A DNA stretch of 64,000 bases from Liolophura sinensis (GCF_032854445.1 NC_088295.1:37916510-37980509); one strand, 5' to 3'. Positions 22,935 to 64,000 are shown, numbered from the stretch's first letter. Program-made: numbers and translations. Notes: generated by a model not told the origin, from the letters alone.

Positions 22935-25900
22935 AGGAGCTTGTCAAACTTAAACCACATGCCATGTGTTCTACATTGAGCTACATAAACGTAGGCCAAC
23001 ATAGAATCCCATACTGAGAATCTTCAGCATTTAGTCAATCTTCTTGTACAATGTTTCTAAATAGTGATAACAGCATGACCTAATGCTTGTCATTATACAA
23101 AAAAAATCACAAAGATATTATGCCCATTTTCATCACAATAGTCCAAAAATCACTTAGCAACATGGAGATTGGTTTTTAAACTCGAGATAAGCTAAGGGTT
23201 TGTTCAACTTGGAAGTTCCCACTGTTAGGTGCAGGCAACTATGACTCATCATGGTGAGAGATGTTCATTCAGTGTATTAAAAGTTAATCCCGCTTTGAAC
23301 CAGTCTCGTCCTAATTCAGATTTGGCATTTAGACTGGACAAGCGTTAAAACCAGGCTTGGGTCCTAATGCACTTTTGCACGGGCCTCTGTTGAATTATTT
23401 CCCATGGCAGGTTTCATGTGGTTAAAATCAGTTGTATAAAAAGATGTTTTATCATTCTTTGTTTAGTGTACATGTAAGTGCATTAGCATATATGTATATA
23501 GAAGATACACAAGTTACTATTTAAACTGAAAGGGTTTAGGAAGCTCCATTCTAATGAATATTACTGCAATTCAGTAAAGTGGGCTGTGGCCATGATTGTG
23601 CGAGCTGGATTAGAACTTGTCACCTCACTGCACAGTTAACTGGTTTTATGCCTCAAAATACATTTGAGCTTGCAGGAACTGACTTTCCAACAATCTCGAA
23701 AATCCGGCTTGTCTTGATCATACATGCATTGGGCTTACCTCTATGCTTACACAAATTAAGTGCCATAATGTTACGACAGTAATTACCATGGCAACCAGCA
23801 CCATGGCAACCAGCACTATCATTAGCATACATGTAGGCCTATTCCCATGGAGTTTAACTGATCGTAATATTAAGAAGGTTTTGTACAAGTGACCCAAGCT
23901 GATTTTTCCTAATCAGTATCAATAGAACAAACATCCAAGACTTGAAATTTGGGAGTAGATTGTTTATTGCAGTTAATAATAAATTACGCATAATTTATCC
24001 GAGCGGTGTATGGCCTACTACCCCCATGTCGATGCTATGCAAGTAATAACCTTTGTTTTATCTTGCAACATGCTTAACTATAAACAGCTCTGGTATACAT
24101 GTTCAGGCTTTTGTACTTATATAGTTAGATAAAGCCTATATAAACCTTTACAACTGTAATTACATGTCTACAGGACTCATCAGGTTGGAGAACATCTCCT
24201 GGAATGATACAGTAGAAAAAGAGAACAAAGCATGTAAGCAATAACCAAAACGATATCCTTTATATGCAAACTACAGAGTTCGTTCAACATTCCATTGACT
24301 ATTAGGCTTGATGACACGTTAATTTCTCTCTTATGAGCCACAAACTCTGCCATGAGTGAAAGACAAATATCTTTTCTATTTCAGCTTAAATTCTAACAAG
24401 ACTGGCGAAATGCATGCTGAATTCAATTGCCTGCACTTGATGGTCACAAAGCTTAATGGGACATGATAAGAATATCAGGTTGACACTTTTCCAAATCCTC
24501 ACATATTGATGTCGCCGTATATGTCAGTGCATGACAAAGGAATAAAATGTGACCTTATGGTATTTAATTTTGTTTAGAAATGTATGTACATGTATGTGAA
24601 GTCACTGGCCCAAATGACCTGAAATCTAGCACCTTTATATACATATACTGTGAGGAAAAATCAATAAAATAGATTAAAATGAATCAAAAGTCAACCATAT
24701 ATCTTCCAGATGGAAAAAAAAAAACTACATATTGTTTTGCAGACAAAAAATGGAAGACGTAGGTATCTTAAATCAATTTTGCACATTCAGAAATCTGTTT
24801 GAAATGTATATGAATACTCAAATGTGGAGTATTAATCTGAAAATTATTTTCACCTGTTCCTCTAAACTATTAATCTGAACATTCTTGTGTATGATAACAT
24901 TTATGCAAATTTGTGGGCAGAATGAATATTACAACACTGCTCCTACTCCATAACACATTCTATCAGCCATGTTTTGTTGGTTTGGTTGTTTTAAAGGAAA
25001 GATCAAAATGGCTGTGCACAAACGTATGTACTGTTTATGTATGTATTTCCTTTTGTAATTAATAATCTTTGAAATATTATACATTTCCTTTTGTAGACAA
25101 TCATACAAATGTTATATGATGTCTTCTTCACCGAGACAACTTGGCTCTCCAGTGCAATATGAGCATATCAATTTCTATAGATATTGTTCAATAATATTGC
25201 AATTTCCTTCTTACTGTCAACAGATATCCCATTATTGTTCACTTGATTTTGTTGTGTTGATTGAAAAATCATCAAAAAAAGAAACAAAAAATCAATGCAT
25301 TATTTCTAAATCTAATATATGGAACGGTTCAAGTAAATTAATGGACAGCTTTCAATAGCAAAGAAAACATATTAAAACAATCAAAAGCCATAAGCAACCT
25401 CTAATACATGACGGATTGACAGAGATGAGTGTAAATTCAAATCAAAAACATCAGTTTCGTCCAGTGCAGTAATCCCACAATATAAAACAAATGGAAAATA
25501 AAACATATATGCTATTAACATAAATTAACAGTGCAATGGACAATACAAGATATGAACTTATATTAATACATTCATTATGGACAAAGTGGATGGTAGCAAA
25601 TAAAGCAAAGAAATGGGTAAGTTATGACTTCAAAAAACATGCCTTGCCTGCAAGAGTCAAGCTCACAACCCTGGTATACAAATGTACCAAAACTGTATTG
25701 GTCTAAACATCTTACAAAATTTATACAAATGCTAGTAGAAATTTCAGGAATAGCTGATCAAATATCCTTAACAGAAACGTGCAACCATACAACTGTTTGG
25801 ATTTGCACTAGCATGCTAATAATCTAGTGCAAAATGTTCATTTTCTTTATTTTTGGGTGGAGAGTAAGGGATGGACTTCTTTATTATCATTACAACGACA

Positions 25901-26554
25901 ACTATGTTTCTACACATGTGCAGAACATTCAGTCATATATGGATATCCATCTACATATTTTGTTATATGCATACAATCAATGCCAATAAAATTGCTGAAC
26001 AATTCACATGTAATGAGCTTTATAGACAGACAGGACTTGTTAGACCCATATCATTCAGTAATAAATTCCATTGGCAGGAATGAAAATTATCATAGAAATG
26101 CAGCAAATCAACAGACAGCTCTATGTTCAAAAACACCAATGTTCAAAATTTTGGACAAACTATTCTTTTGTTTTTGGAAAAGCTGGGCAGCAAAACTATC
26201 TAATGACTATGTTAATTAGAAGCATGCAGGATAACAATTTGGCCTTAATTGAGCATATGAAAACCAGTTTACATACGAGATGTAGCAATTTCTACACAGG
26301 ACTTTCAATGGTTAAACAAGCGTTTTTGCCTCAAGCGAGTTCAGTTGATCTTATGATTGAAAACAAGGTGTATTTTCTGCCAAAATAATTCAGACCAAAG
26401 CTCATAAATCTGTTCTTCATTCTTGCCTTAATTTGTTGGCAAACTGGTAACTTAGAACTCCTGCATTTTAAGGTCCCATCCCCTTGCCACAGATGGCAGC
26501 ATCGCTCAGTACTGTTGATGCAATTCTGTATTCAATGGCTGTTACACATATACG

Positions 26555-26702
26555 ATTTATTTATTTATTTGATGGCTGGCATCATTATGGTGGGAGGAAA
26601 CCGGGCAGAACCCAGATGAAACCCACGACCATCTGCATGTTACTGGCAGACCTTACCTCTGCGGCCGGAGAGGAAGCTAGGATGATCTGGACTTGAACTC
26701 AC
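26555..26702 (-). mobile_element. RUDI-like SINE, truncated
   Basis: On the - strand it runs from GAGTTCAAGTCC (B box) through the body to ATCAAATAAATAAATAAAT. The tRNA A-box half and the TATAAGTGAAATATTCTTGA segment are missing. Confidence 0.85.
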
Positions 26703-27449
26703 TATAAGATGTTCCTTGGCTACATTCAGTTTTGAGATGGCATTCAAGACTATGCTTGTAGGAAACCCATGGGGTAGAAACCAATGCAACTGGCTTTCTG
26801 ACATAATTACTTGATCTACTTGGTCTCGTTGAAAGAGAAAACACTCTTCCTAAACCATTGAGACTGCAATATTACATTTGCTCAATATTTTTCTCCACCG
26901 ACTTGACCACATAACAGTAACAGTAACAAATCTCTTTGGATGCCTAATTTAGCCAGTAATCAAGGTAGCAAACACAAACAAATAACAGTCAACAAAGCCA
27001 TAACAAGCATGTTGTCAATCCATTTCGTATATACAGACACAGAAAGTTGTTCAAACAGCTCTTTGAATCTTCTTCATACAGTTATCAATCTCTAAAGGGA
27101 AAGGGAAACCAATATCATCTACCGTCTCTTAAGTACCAAGCTGGTAAAATATAAACGTCATCGGCATATTGACACACAGCTTTATCACATCTCAGGTACA
27201 TATGTAAAGGTAATACTCAGTCAAATGGCTACGACATTCTATTTACAGTTTGTACAGAATCTAATATTTACATGTACAATAACTCATACATCAAAAAAAG
27301 CAGCACTTATTTTCCTAAACTTAATAGCACTAACTTCCTCAAGCTTAAATATTATGAAATGCTTCTAAATATCATATCAACAAGGACAAGTATTTACTAG
27401 TTTACAAATGTAATGTTAGCTACGGCCAAGTCAACTATGGATCCATCTG

Positions 27450-54333
<26,884 letters not shown>

Positions 54334-54765
54334 CTGAAACAAAGCAAAAAAGGTACACATTTATGAAACTCAGAACACCTTAATATCCATATTAAGATGA
54401 AACCAAACTACACATGCTGGTACACAGCATGACAATGTTAATATGACCATGGTGGCAGTGTTGAAAGAATGACAAGCCATCAGTTAACCTCCACAGTGTG
54501 GTGGTAAATACATATATTGTGGAATCTGGTCAAATACATGTTCATGAAACTCTGAAGGGACCAACATGTATGCAGTATATTTAACTTAAGGACTCAAGAC
54601 AATAAAATATAACTTTATGTTAAGTTTACATACAGGTAAGATATGTTCTTGACTAAATATGCCATTCTTGGTGAGATTTTAATATGCCCAAAGTAGGATA
54701 TTCCAATCCACAAATAAACTCATCTGTTTTCATCTGACCACACAAATACTTAAGAGAAAGTACTT

Positions 54766-54815
54766 ACTTATTTGATTGGATTGGTGTTTCACACCGTACT
54801 CAAGAATCTTTGATT
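54766..54815 (-). mobile_element. RUDI-like tail fragment
   Basis: On the - strand it contains the SINE 3' end CAAGAATC.../GTACGGTGTGAAACACCAAT and a CAAATAAGTAAGTA tail only. It adjoins two longer copies in the same orientation. Confidence 0.75.
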
Positions 54816-54826
54816 ATATTTACATA

Positions 54827-55015
54827 CTTATTTATTTGACTGGTGTTCTACACTGTACTCAAGAATATTTCACTTATACAATGGCAGCCAGCATTATGGT
54901 TGGGGGGAAACTGGGCAGAGCCCGTGGAAAACCCACGACCATCTGCAGGTTGCTGACAGACCTTCCCACACATAGGCGAAGGGGAAGCCAGCGTGAGCTA
55001 GACTTGAAGCCACAC
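54827..55015 (-). mobile_element. RUDI-like SINE, 5'-truncated
   Basis: On the - strand it runs from a B-box-like GGCTTCAAGTCTAGCTCACG through the body to CCAGTCAAATAAATAAGTA. The A-box half is missing. Confidence 0.85.
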
Positions 55016-55020
55016 TGGTG

Positions 55021-55250
55021 TATTTTATTTATTTATTTCATTGGTGTTTTACACCGTACTCAAGAATATTTCACTTATACGACGGCGGCCAGCATTATGG
55101 TGGGAGGGAAACCGGTCAGAGCCCAGCGGAAACCCACGAACATCCGCAGGTTGCTGGCAGACCTTCCCACATACGGCCGCACATTAGTGTAAGGCTCCTG
55201 GGTAACTGAACCGCGCTGGCATGCTAACCCCCTCAGCCACGAAGCCTCTC
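55021..55250 (-). mobile_element. RUDI-like SINE with variant tRNA head
   Basis: The body and tail are typical. The head reads GAGGCTTCGTGGCTGAGGGG then GTTAGCATGCCAGCGCGGTT, and the B-box segment is deleted, joining directly to GCGGCCGTATGTGGGAAGG. Head-to-tail with the two copies to its left. Confidence 0.85.
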
Positions 55251-58200
55251 TATTGATTATAATGCGACCACAGGTTCAATGTATACATGTACGGCACCTT
55301 TCAAACCTCCTGACCTAATGCTACACACAAAGCCAGTAAATGGGGAGTAACATGGGGATGAATGTACAATTACATAAAACTTACTTCCTTCATGTATAAT
55401 AAACTTATCTGTACATGCTTTAAACTTTGCACTGTTTATAAAGCATAGGGTTGCATGTAAATATATGTACAATGTGAAGATTCACACAAAGAAGGGATCT
55501 GTAGAGCAAGTCAAAGAAAGAAACAGTTGCAAAGAGAGACATGGAGGAAAGGATTTATAAAGAGAATACATCTACAATGTACTGTATCTTGTTTTATCAT
55601 ACTCTTCGTATGCAAGTATTACAAGCTTAGGAATACATGATGTTCCAGTTAAAGGGGTGCTCCACAATTACACCACAAACACCCCTTGGGATAGCCTTAT
55701 GCGCTGTGTGTAGAGCACTTATTGTAAAACGTGGAAAGAAGCCTGCTTCAGGCTTCATGAAAGAGGGAATGAAAGCCGGATCACTTAGTATTTGTAGTGA
55801 ATGCAGGCATTCAAATAAACAGGTTTTAACACGCACATCTTAAAATCCTGCAAAGTAGCCAATTCCTAACAGCCCTCACCATGTGATAATCACCTTCATA
55901 GCTGCAATCTAAATAGCAAATGGCTTGTCATGTTTCAATAGCTATCGTAACAAGCCTGCAATGGGACAGGTTTGGAAATGAGAAGTTTAACATTCACTGG
56001 CAATAATCAGGAAAAATCAATAGATTGAGCAATGCTGTTACCCGCGTCGGCACCTAGCCTATAAATCAAATAGTTTATCCCCGAACCGTGTACATTAATC
56101 TGTACTCAAATCTTAGCACTGATATAATTAATGGCATCTGTCCTCCCACCCAGCAATTATCAGAAGACATTCATGAACTGCATGTACATGTCTCAGAACA
56201 CAACTCACATACATCAGGCAAATTGGCTGCCTTGGCATCATATACGCAACACTGTTTTGACAGTTTTCTTGAACAGCAACATGCACATATATGCTGGGTA
56301 TCATAGAATCATGAATATTTATGAAGGGAAGGACTGAAATGTGAAACGTGAAAACATGAGAGGTACATTGTACATGTAACAAAACTGTCGTCAATCTGCT
56401 CCCACCCATCCTCCACAAAGAACAAAAAACCCAGACAAAAAACAAAAAAATTGATTTTCTCCTTCTCAAAATAAGGAAAATGATGAGTTGAAAATGTATG
56501 CATTAATTTGCTTTCTTTGATGTATATGTACACTGCAAATGTATCCATTACTTGCTGGAAACTTTCCCATGCACAAATCTGGATGTAATACGCAAGTCAC
56601 ACAGATAGACACATTAGCTGTTCAGTTCACACAGATTCTGCTAGAAATTAGAATCAATGAATTTGGCATTGATTTACGGAAAGATGAAAGTAGAAACATG
56701 GCTCTCTTAATACAGTTATTAAAATATACTCTCATTCTTCTAATTTTTAGGCCAGATATTAGCAGTGCCTACAGCAGAAAATTACAATTCTTTTATGCTT
56801 TCTTTCACAAAGTAAAGGAACATGTATGTATTTGTTCCATGTCAGAAAAGAGGAAATGTGTATTCCTGTTACAAGGGGGACTTGTCAAACACTTGGAGGC
56901 AGGACCTTAACATCAATAAATGATGCTGATGTAACATTAAAGACAGTACCACGTTATAATAGAAAGTAATACATAGTAACTGCGCCAACGTTACGCTACA
57001 ATCCATTTTTCAGGTAACAATGACTCGCAGTCCTGCTTCACCTGAAAGGATTAAAAAATATGCCACCTTCCCCGTTACATGTAAATGTATACTTACTGAC
57101 AGGAGCAGAGAAGATTATGATGTCCCAAAAATTATAAGAATTACAGCAATGATTGTTCATCTACATGTATGAATACATGAAATACGTGTAATGTGCAAAT
57201 GTAAATGACAGTACAACGTACTGTACTTACATGTGCATGCTAATGGATTTATTTGATTTGTGTTTAAGATTGTGGTGAACAACAGTTACATGTACTTTAT
57301 ATAATTTAATTTCATCAGCTCACTTTGTGACTTAGGTGACTACTCACTGGAAGAGAGGAAATAACCAAAACACTTCAGGTACAGTAATTGACAATCTTCA
57401 TGATGTATGTACATTAAGGCTCCGCAGGTAACTTATGAATTCACACTCAGACTGTAAATACATGTACATGACAGGATAAAACTCAGAATAATCACAACAT
57501 TCCAATTACAGGTGTAAAAAAAAATGCAAATGTTCAGATGTCTCCATTAGTTACTCTCTGACAATAATTAATAGCAATGAAAGTACTATGTACCACATAC
57601 CACATGTAGGTGTAGATCCACAGTGCAAGACACATGTACGTGTACAAGTACTATTAATAATATATGCAAATACAAACAACTTCATCATAAACCATGTGGA
57701 GAATACTTCATATTCTGGATTTCCAATGTCAAAACATACACACATTATACTCTGAAAATTAAACTAAAAAAAACAAAAAAAAAAAACATGCTTATATATA
57801 AGCATATAATATAACCTGCTCAAAGATAAAAAAACAAAAACAAAAAAAAAAAACAATTTTTATGTGACATATTGTACATCTGTATGCGTTTAAGTTACAT
57901 CTAGTGACTGGCACACTGCTCTCCAGATACATGTGAACATATAAAGCTAATACAAAATACATAATTGATCTTTAAGAAATATGACACCTTTTACTTCTAA
58001 GAGCTACATACATGTACTAACCTATAAATACATATACATGGTGCACTCAAGGCTTAAACTCAAGACGTATGTATCGCCACCGCACCTGTATTTCTCCACA
58101 TTCATTTAGTCAGTTTTTTGTTGTACATGTACATGTCTCATCACAATGATGTTTCTTACTCAGGATTGAAAAGGCCATGGCTGATGCCATATAAATGTAG

Positions 58201-60873
58201 AAAAGCAAACACCTTTTAATGCAATATGCAATAGTTTGTTGCCTGGGTATTATTTATGTAGTTTCTATGTATATATTAGTACGTGTGTCCTAATGATCTC
58301 GTGTAAAGGCTTATAAAGAGAAACCTTCTGTATAACAGAAAAGCATATAAGCATATACATGTAAGGGGCAGATATTGAGAAAAGAACAGAGGATTAAAAA
58401 AAAAATCTTTTAAGGCTATATTTACCACAAATAATGTTGTATGACTGTACATGTGCATGTACTGTAATTCAGGGCACAGAACAAGAATTCATGTGGTAGA
58501 ATGTGGACACAACTAACAGCTGACAAATAACAGCAGAGGCCAAGTCGCCCTCTTGACCGAGAATTATGTCTGCTGATGAGATGTGTGCCGATCTACTGAA
58601 GCATCAGCCTCCATTAACATATATGTGTAACCACATGTATAACCAGTGCCTAATCAATACAGCTTTAGCGGATATGAGCAATCAATACCGATCGTCTGAA
58701 CACAGGGATAAATCCTGATGGAATATGTTAAACTTTGCACATGCAAGCCTGTCCTCTACGTGGTACAAGTCAAATTTCTGTCAAAGATAAGTTCTCACTT
58801 CTAATGTTTACATGTAGACAAAGAATACTCCTCATTCACTTTGTGCATCTGCCTGCTGCGCCTTGTACACAGCTTGTAGTTATACATGCACTACCTCATG
58901 AATTCATCCAAAACGTTTTTCCGCACATCTGCACAATAGTTTTTATTGTGCTGACTCATGAAACTTATTCCTAACATACATACGCAAATGCTGAGTACAA
59001 GAATCTGATCTCTACTCAGCATAAATTCATGCTGTCCTGGCACCTTATTCGCTGCCTTGTCTTGCACAGGTAACAGTGTTTTAACAGTAATTTTTCTGCC
59101 ATACACGTATTAAAGTCAAAATCCATGCTATGACTGGAAAGCCCTATTGTGCTCCAGTACACTTCCCAAATCACTGGATCAAAATCTGGAAATTTGGCTT
59201 CTTGGTACATATACTCAAAGGCATTTCTTTCTGACTAGTTCAGCACTTACTTTTACTTTCTACACCAATAAAAACTACAATGCGTACATGTAACTCTACA
59301 GGCAGCTTTTAATAGTACGTTGTGGACAAAGGTTGAAATAAAAAACCCACAAATGACATGTACATGTATAAACACTGAACATGTACACGATAATATGCAC
59401 TTCCTTGTTAGTGCCGAGACTTGTACAGGCTTTACAGTTACGTTTAGTGCATATACACTAGCTCAGTGTGTATGTATGCTAGTGCTTTAGGTAAAAATGA
59501 GTGCTTTCACATTTACATGTATGTACACACCCTAATCTATCCAACAATATATAGAACTTCATCACACCCCTGTGTTAACTTTCCTTGACACTTGAGAATG
59601 CTTTATAGGTAGAAAACATGAAGTACATGCAAGTATCCCTAAAATAACAGGACAGTTCAATATCAATACATCTCTCAAAGTCTGTGCTCATGTGCTATAC
59701 TATTTACTGTTTACATCCATCGTGTCAATCGTAGGTGAAGACTGTGCATGATTTTTCTGTTATGAAAATAGCTCTGGGGTTTGTCAGTCGGGTCAATTCA
59801 CAAGTGCATTTACTTTAATGAGTTCTCTGTATTGAGCCTTACATGTTTATGATCAAGCTGACTGCCTGTATTTGAGTTCCACCAGCACAACAAACAAGCA
59901 GCCTTTCTCTCACAATTTCACTTAAGTGTATGGTCATATTACAACATTAACGGCATTAATGCTTGTGCATGAACCACAGGTTACATATAAATTCTTATTT
60001 ATTCTTCTTAGTAATGATATGGTCCCGATAACAAACTTTATAATGCTCAGGTCTACTAGCAATAAAAGTGACCAAGTGCTATATGTGCATTTCTGAACAA
60101 GTAACTTGTTTTTATATATTTACACATTACGATATTTGTGCAAAAAATTTAATTATGAAATCATAAAAGATAGCTTCCCGTAACATTTATTTATTTCATT
60201 ACACATCCATGTGGTAGTCAATGCAATCAAGCCCCCGCCACCTAACAGACTTGTGCTCTCACTTTCACTTTTCAAGGGCTTTGTTATTAGATCATTGAGC
60301 CAGCAAGGGTAGAGTATGGAGAATACTTTACATGTCTCCATGTTGTATAACTGTAAGCGTATTTAGTAGCAGTATTTAAAAGATGATTAAAAAGTCTAAC
60401 TAAAATCTCCAGTAGTGCCACAGATTACATGCACATGTGAATATGAACAAATATGAGCATGTTTACATGTACATTAGTGCAAAGATAAATCCTGATCTAT
60501 TACTACCATAAACCTGTCACATCCAGAAAAAAATCTCAGCGGAAAATCAATGGACATGCAATTATATTTGTGTCTCCTGCAAAACAAAAGTATACAATCC
60601 TATGGGTTGTACAAAAAATATACTGCACATTTATCCATTTGTTATAAATTATAGGCCCTCTTATCACACTGTCACCAAAGTCAACAAATGCATGTACATG
60701 TATGACCTGCTGTTACAGGAAAAACATACCTGTATGACTTCAAATGTTTAAAGAACCTGTCATCAGTGTATTGTGTAGAACACTAAAATCAGTTGTGTCT
60801 GCATAAAAGTTTATTACATCTAATTATTACCATTGTATTCAATAGCATGTACATGCCACAAAGTTAAAGAACC

Positions 60874-61093
60874 TACTGTTAATTTTCAACCTTTTCAACC
60901 TCTAAAACACTTTTTTCAGTGAAAGTTATGAATACAATTAAAATGAAAACGATGCCAAAAATGATTTGTTTGTGTCATTAAAGATGCAAGCTTCGTAAAG
61001 TTGTGGAAATTATTTCTCTGTAAGCAACAGTTCTCTCATAATGTTTCAAAATTTTGGTTGCTGAAGCCTTTGAAAAATTTGAAGAATTAGGGT
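60874..61093 (+). mobile_element. MITE-like family A, copy 4
   Basis: The left end TTTTCAACCTTTTCAACCTC and the right end (complement of CTAATTCTTCAAATTTTTCA) are inverted. The core ATGATTTGTTTGTGTCATTA, AAGATGCAAGCTTCGTAAAG is shared with copies 1-3 about 39 kb away. Confidence 0.7.
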
Positions 61094-64000
61094 ATTTTAA
61101 TAGAGCTGTACTTTCTATCAAATGGTGTAATATTTTTCTGCAAATTTTTCCTTTTTACCCACTTGCAAGATGCAGCAGTATATTCTGACATTTACGAAGT
61201 GACATAAATTAACATTTAAAAGAATTGTTGTTCTTGGCAAGACCAAAGCCAGGGTAAGGATGAAACTCTTTGTCTGACTGAACATCAGCAGGAGACAGAT
61301 TTCCCATTAGCAATAAACATGAAGCAAGCACTGTTCCAGTAGAGTGAACACTCATTACTATACTGGTACATTGATGCAAATGTACAGTCCCATACATTTA
61401 ATGTACATAAATATACATGCACACTTGTGCATACAGACCCGCCCCCCTTTCTCAATCACCTCCACATACGTGTATATACTTATACTGTACATGTGGGCTT
61501 ACTGCAAAGTTTGGATATTTCAGACCACTGTTCCTGTCAAACATCCCACCCCCAAAAAAAAAAATAATAATGTATACGTTTTTGTGCTAATAAAAGTTTA
61601 TGCCTGAAGAAATTAAGGAGAGATCTTTGCAAAGATTTGAAGACAGCAATACGTCTGCTAGGCTTACTTTGTACCATGGTTGGGATATGTATGCATGTAT
61701 GTACAAAGCAAATACTGAGGAGTAGCCAAAATAAATTAATAAATAAACTAGAACTGCAAAGCCCAGTTTCCACATCATTTGTTGTTGTAATTACCATTGT
61801 ATCCTATCGAATAGGAGACAATATAGATATATCTAAGCGCACAACTGCGTTGGGAAACCATGTACAGTACAGTAGAAACCAGTTCAGTTACTTTTGAACT
61901 CCATGTTAAATCAACAGGCATCTATTTCTATTTCTGAAATAGGGTGATGTTATTTAAACGCTTTTAGTGCGAAAACTGTTGATCATAGCTCAAATCGGCT
62001 CCACTTTTTCAGAACAATCATGTATAATTTGGTTCAAGTTTATTTGTTTCAAGTTGAAGACTTCTGGCTTTCACAATTTTCAACTTACAAGCCATTGGAA
62101 TTACAACACTAAATTTCAGCTTTTTGTCTACATCTCAAAAGGTTAATAAGAGTTAAAAAAACAAAAGCAGATTAAGAATCAGTGGCTCAAAATACACTGA
62201 AATATATAACAATATTATCAAAGTTCAAAACCAGTTGATAAGTAATAATTTCGACCAATACTGAGTACCTAATGTTTTAATTGGAAGTGCACACTTTTTG
62301 CCAACTTACTGTAACTTGTGTTGGTCTACATGCATATATACAATTTTAGGACAACCCCTCTGCTGAATCTTGGGAGAAGTAGTTTAAAGTTTTACATAAA
62401 ATACAATCCGGCTGCCAAACCATGTGACCTGGAAAAAAACAGAATTACCCCTGGCACAAGTTTAGGTGAATTTCGCTGCAAAATTTCAAGTAAATCTGTT
62501 AAATGGTCTATGCAGTACAGGGTTCACAAAATCGGTGGAATAATAATAATCTGAATGGTTTCAATAGGTGTCCTGAGAGACAACCTAGGCTACATGGAAC
62601 CCTAATAATAATTCATTAAATAAATAATATGTTATATTATACTAACATAATATTATCATTATAACTAAAATCCTAAAGTTAGCTGGAAATCATTTATATG
62701 TGCAAGTAGCTGCACATGTTGGTAGCAGCTTGCTAATACAATGTAACACATGATTTATAAAGGTCCTGAATACATGTACCTCATGGATTTGTCATGTTAA
62801 ACATGGGGTTGGCTGATTATTTCTAATAAATGAGGATGCCGTTTTCACAAGGTCAGTGTGTTTAATGCACCTCAATGTTCACAGCAGAAAACATGAAGTG
62901 GTGGTAGCGTGGTACATTGTGTACATGTGCACTACTTAGCCTACTCAACCAGATGTCATCATCAATCAAAATTATATCATTGTCTATACAGCTATATGTA
63001 AGCCACCCACACAAGGCACCACAGCTGAGGTACCACAGCTGAGGCTCAAGTTGACTCTTACAAATTTAATGTACATACATGTACATGTAACTGGTATTCC
63101 CTAAAGTCCATGTACATGCAGGCATTTAGCATGCTACAGAATATAGCAAGCCTCAATTTACTAAAATCTTATCAGCTAAAGAGTTATTAATTCATAAAAT
63201 GCTTAGCTGCAAAATACCAAGTCGACCATATTAATAGGTTAATCAGGCTTCAGAAATAATGCTGAACACAGCCTAATAGAATTGATTAGGCAGCTCAATC
63301 TGAATTATAGTATATTATATTATCTGACCTATAATAGGCTTAACAGATTGTAACTACATCATGTTCAGGTACAACAGCAAGTTGGTAACATATGCCTATA
63401 ACATATATTGCCACCAGGGCACGTGTACAGTAGCTACAAAGAGTTTAGGTATGTCACAATTTTGAGGAACTGGAGCCCTTTTTGGTTTAAACCATAACTG
63501 ACTACATGATGTTTGAATTCACGCATTTTTTTTTGGGCTCCTGAAAATAAAACCGACCACCTCAAAAATGTTATGTTTAGATAAACGATTCAAGGGATTT
63601 CAACTTCCTATACCAAAAACAGAGCACTGTGACCCAGTTTTGTATTTTGAATTATAAAAGTCAGAAATCGCTTTGTGGAATACGCCGATGAACCTAAGAC
63701 TTGCATCAATCAGAGACAACTGTTTTTATATCAGGGCTACAGTGTACATGTTCAAGCAGAAGGGCATTGTTCTATGCGTGTGACAACACCCTTCAAAATT
63801 AAAAAAAGCATCAGCTGTATTAAAGCCTATCCAAACCCATTACTCTATACGAGACAAAATCAAACACATGTATGAACAAGTGCATGTATTTGATGACCAT
63901 CTTGATCACAGAAGCACACAACTAGGTTTTTCTGAAGTCAAATAACTGATGAGGCCAAATGATGTTGGATAAATCCACTCATGCATCAGTGGATATATAT

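Larger units (their letters stand above)
19764..27449. other. convergent 3' UTR/intergenic region of PAQR3 and the NAK kinase
   Basis: No coding exon was recognised. Candidate + strand poly(A) signals AATAAA lie at 20509-20514, 20695-20700 and 21233-21238. For the - strand kinase gene, AATAAA complements lie at 25880-25885, 25846-25851 and 23963-23968. The interval also holds SINEs (19775, 22649, 26555) and three MITE-like copies (21491-22258). Where each transcript ends, and whether they overlap, cannot be settled from sequence. Confidence 0.5.
54334..64000 (-). other. large 5' intron of the NAK kinase gene (no further exon found)
   Basis: I searched the - strand for the REIQIM donor end and the VLAEGGFAIVFLV and CALKRM blocks that should precede 54333 and did not find them. 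The sequence is AT-rich with many TACATGTA palindromes, SINE copies near 54.8-55.25 kb and a MITE-like copy at 60874-61093. A short + strand open frame at 55637-55843 has no support. Confidence 0.55.

Noticed and set aside
25624-26388. Four overlapping + strand frames up to 130 codons
   Set aside because: They lie in the convergent 3' UTR region, with no recognisable domain and low-complexity codon use; probably chance.
54776-55209. 138-codon frame across 54.8-55.2 kb
   Set aside because: It is made of SINE copies read antisense.
55637-55843. 68-codon + strand frame with CxxC pairs
   Set aside because: It has two CxxC-like pairs, but no flanking gene signals, no neighbouring exons and no recognised family; it could be part of an old repeat.
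60732-60785. - strand exon-like segment ending FKHLKSYR with GTATGT donor
   Set aside because: It does not match the missing NAK kinase N-lobe exons and is short enough to arise by chance.

Overview
The window is eukaryotic, AT-rich and mostly non-coding, with small exons, GT-AG introns and several repeat families. The best clue to its origin is a tRNA-derived SINE, present in intact, truncated and decayed copies. It matches the RUDI type of V-SINE known mainly from molluscs, so a mollusc or a close lophotrochozoan is likely. No species can be named from the sequence.

Two genes are certain, and they converge tail to tail. On the + strand, six exons between 14370 and 19763 encode a complete seven-transmembrane PAQR3 (Raf kinase trapping to Golgi protein) of about 330 residues. 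On the - strand, about 15 exons from 54333 down to 27450 encode the AAK1/BMP2K (BIKE) kinase of the Numb-associated kinase family. It runs from the end of the kinase N-lobe, through HRD, DFG and APE, to a very long Q-rich and DPF/NPF-rich tail. The exons for the glycine loop and the VAIK lysine are not visible and should lie beyond 64000. Human BMP2K and PAQR3 are also convergent neighbours (4q21), so this looks like old conserved microsynteny.

Left of PAQR3 there is a convincing - strand first coding exon (11396-11500) of an unidentified gene. It shares a promoter-like interval (inverted CCAAT, GC box, two CACGTG sites) with the PAQR3 side. A second, weaker - strand gene model starts at 4991.

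The most unusual feature lies in the kinase gene. The intron directly after the catalytic-loop exon (IIHRDLK) opens with a minisatellite of about 20 units of 45 bp (52759-53714). Each unit copies the exon end together with its 5' splice site. Sixteen copies keep a GT donor, and because 45 is a multiple of 3 the array stays open in frame. Splicing at any intact copy of the in-phase run would add multiples of 15 residues to the catalytic loop.

Other repeats are RUDI copies (one inserted 11 bp after the PAQR3 stop codon, one nested in another repeat), a 2.2-kb terminal-inverted-repeat element, a MITE-like family of about 220 bp, an unclassified dispersed repeat, and a 65-bp minisatellite in a PAQR3 intron. 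No rRNA, functional tRNA gene, CRISPR or prokaryotic operon was seen.
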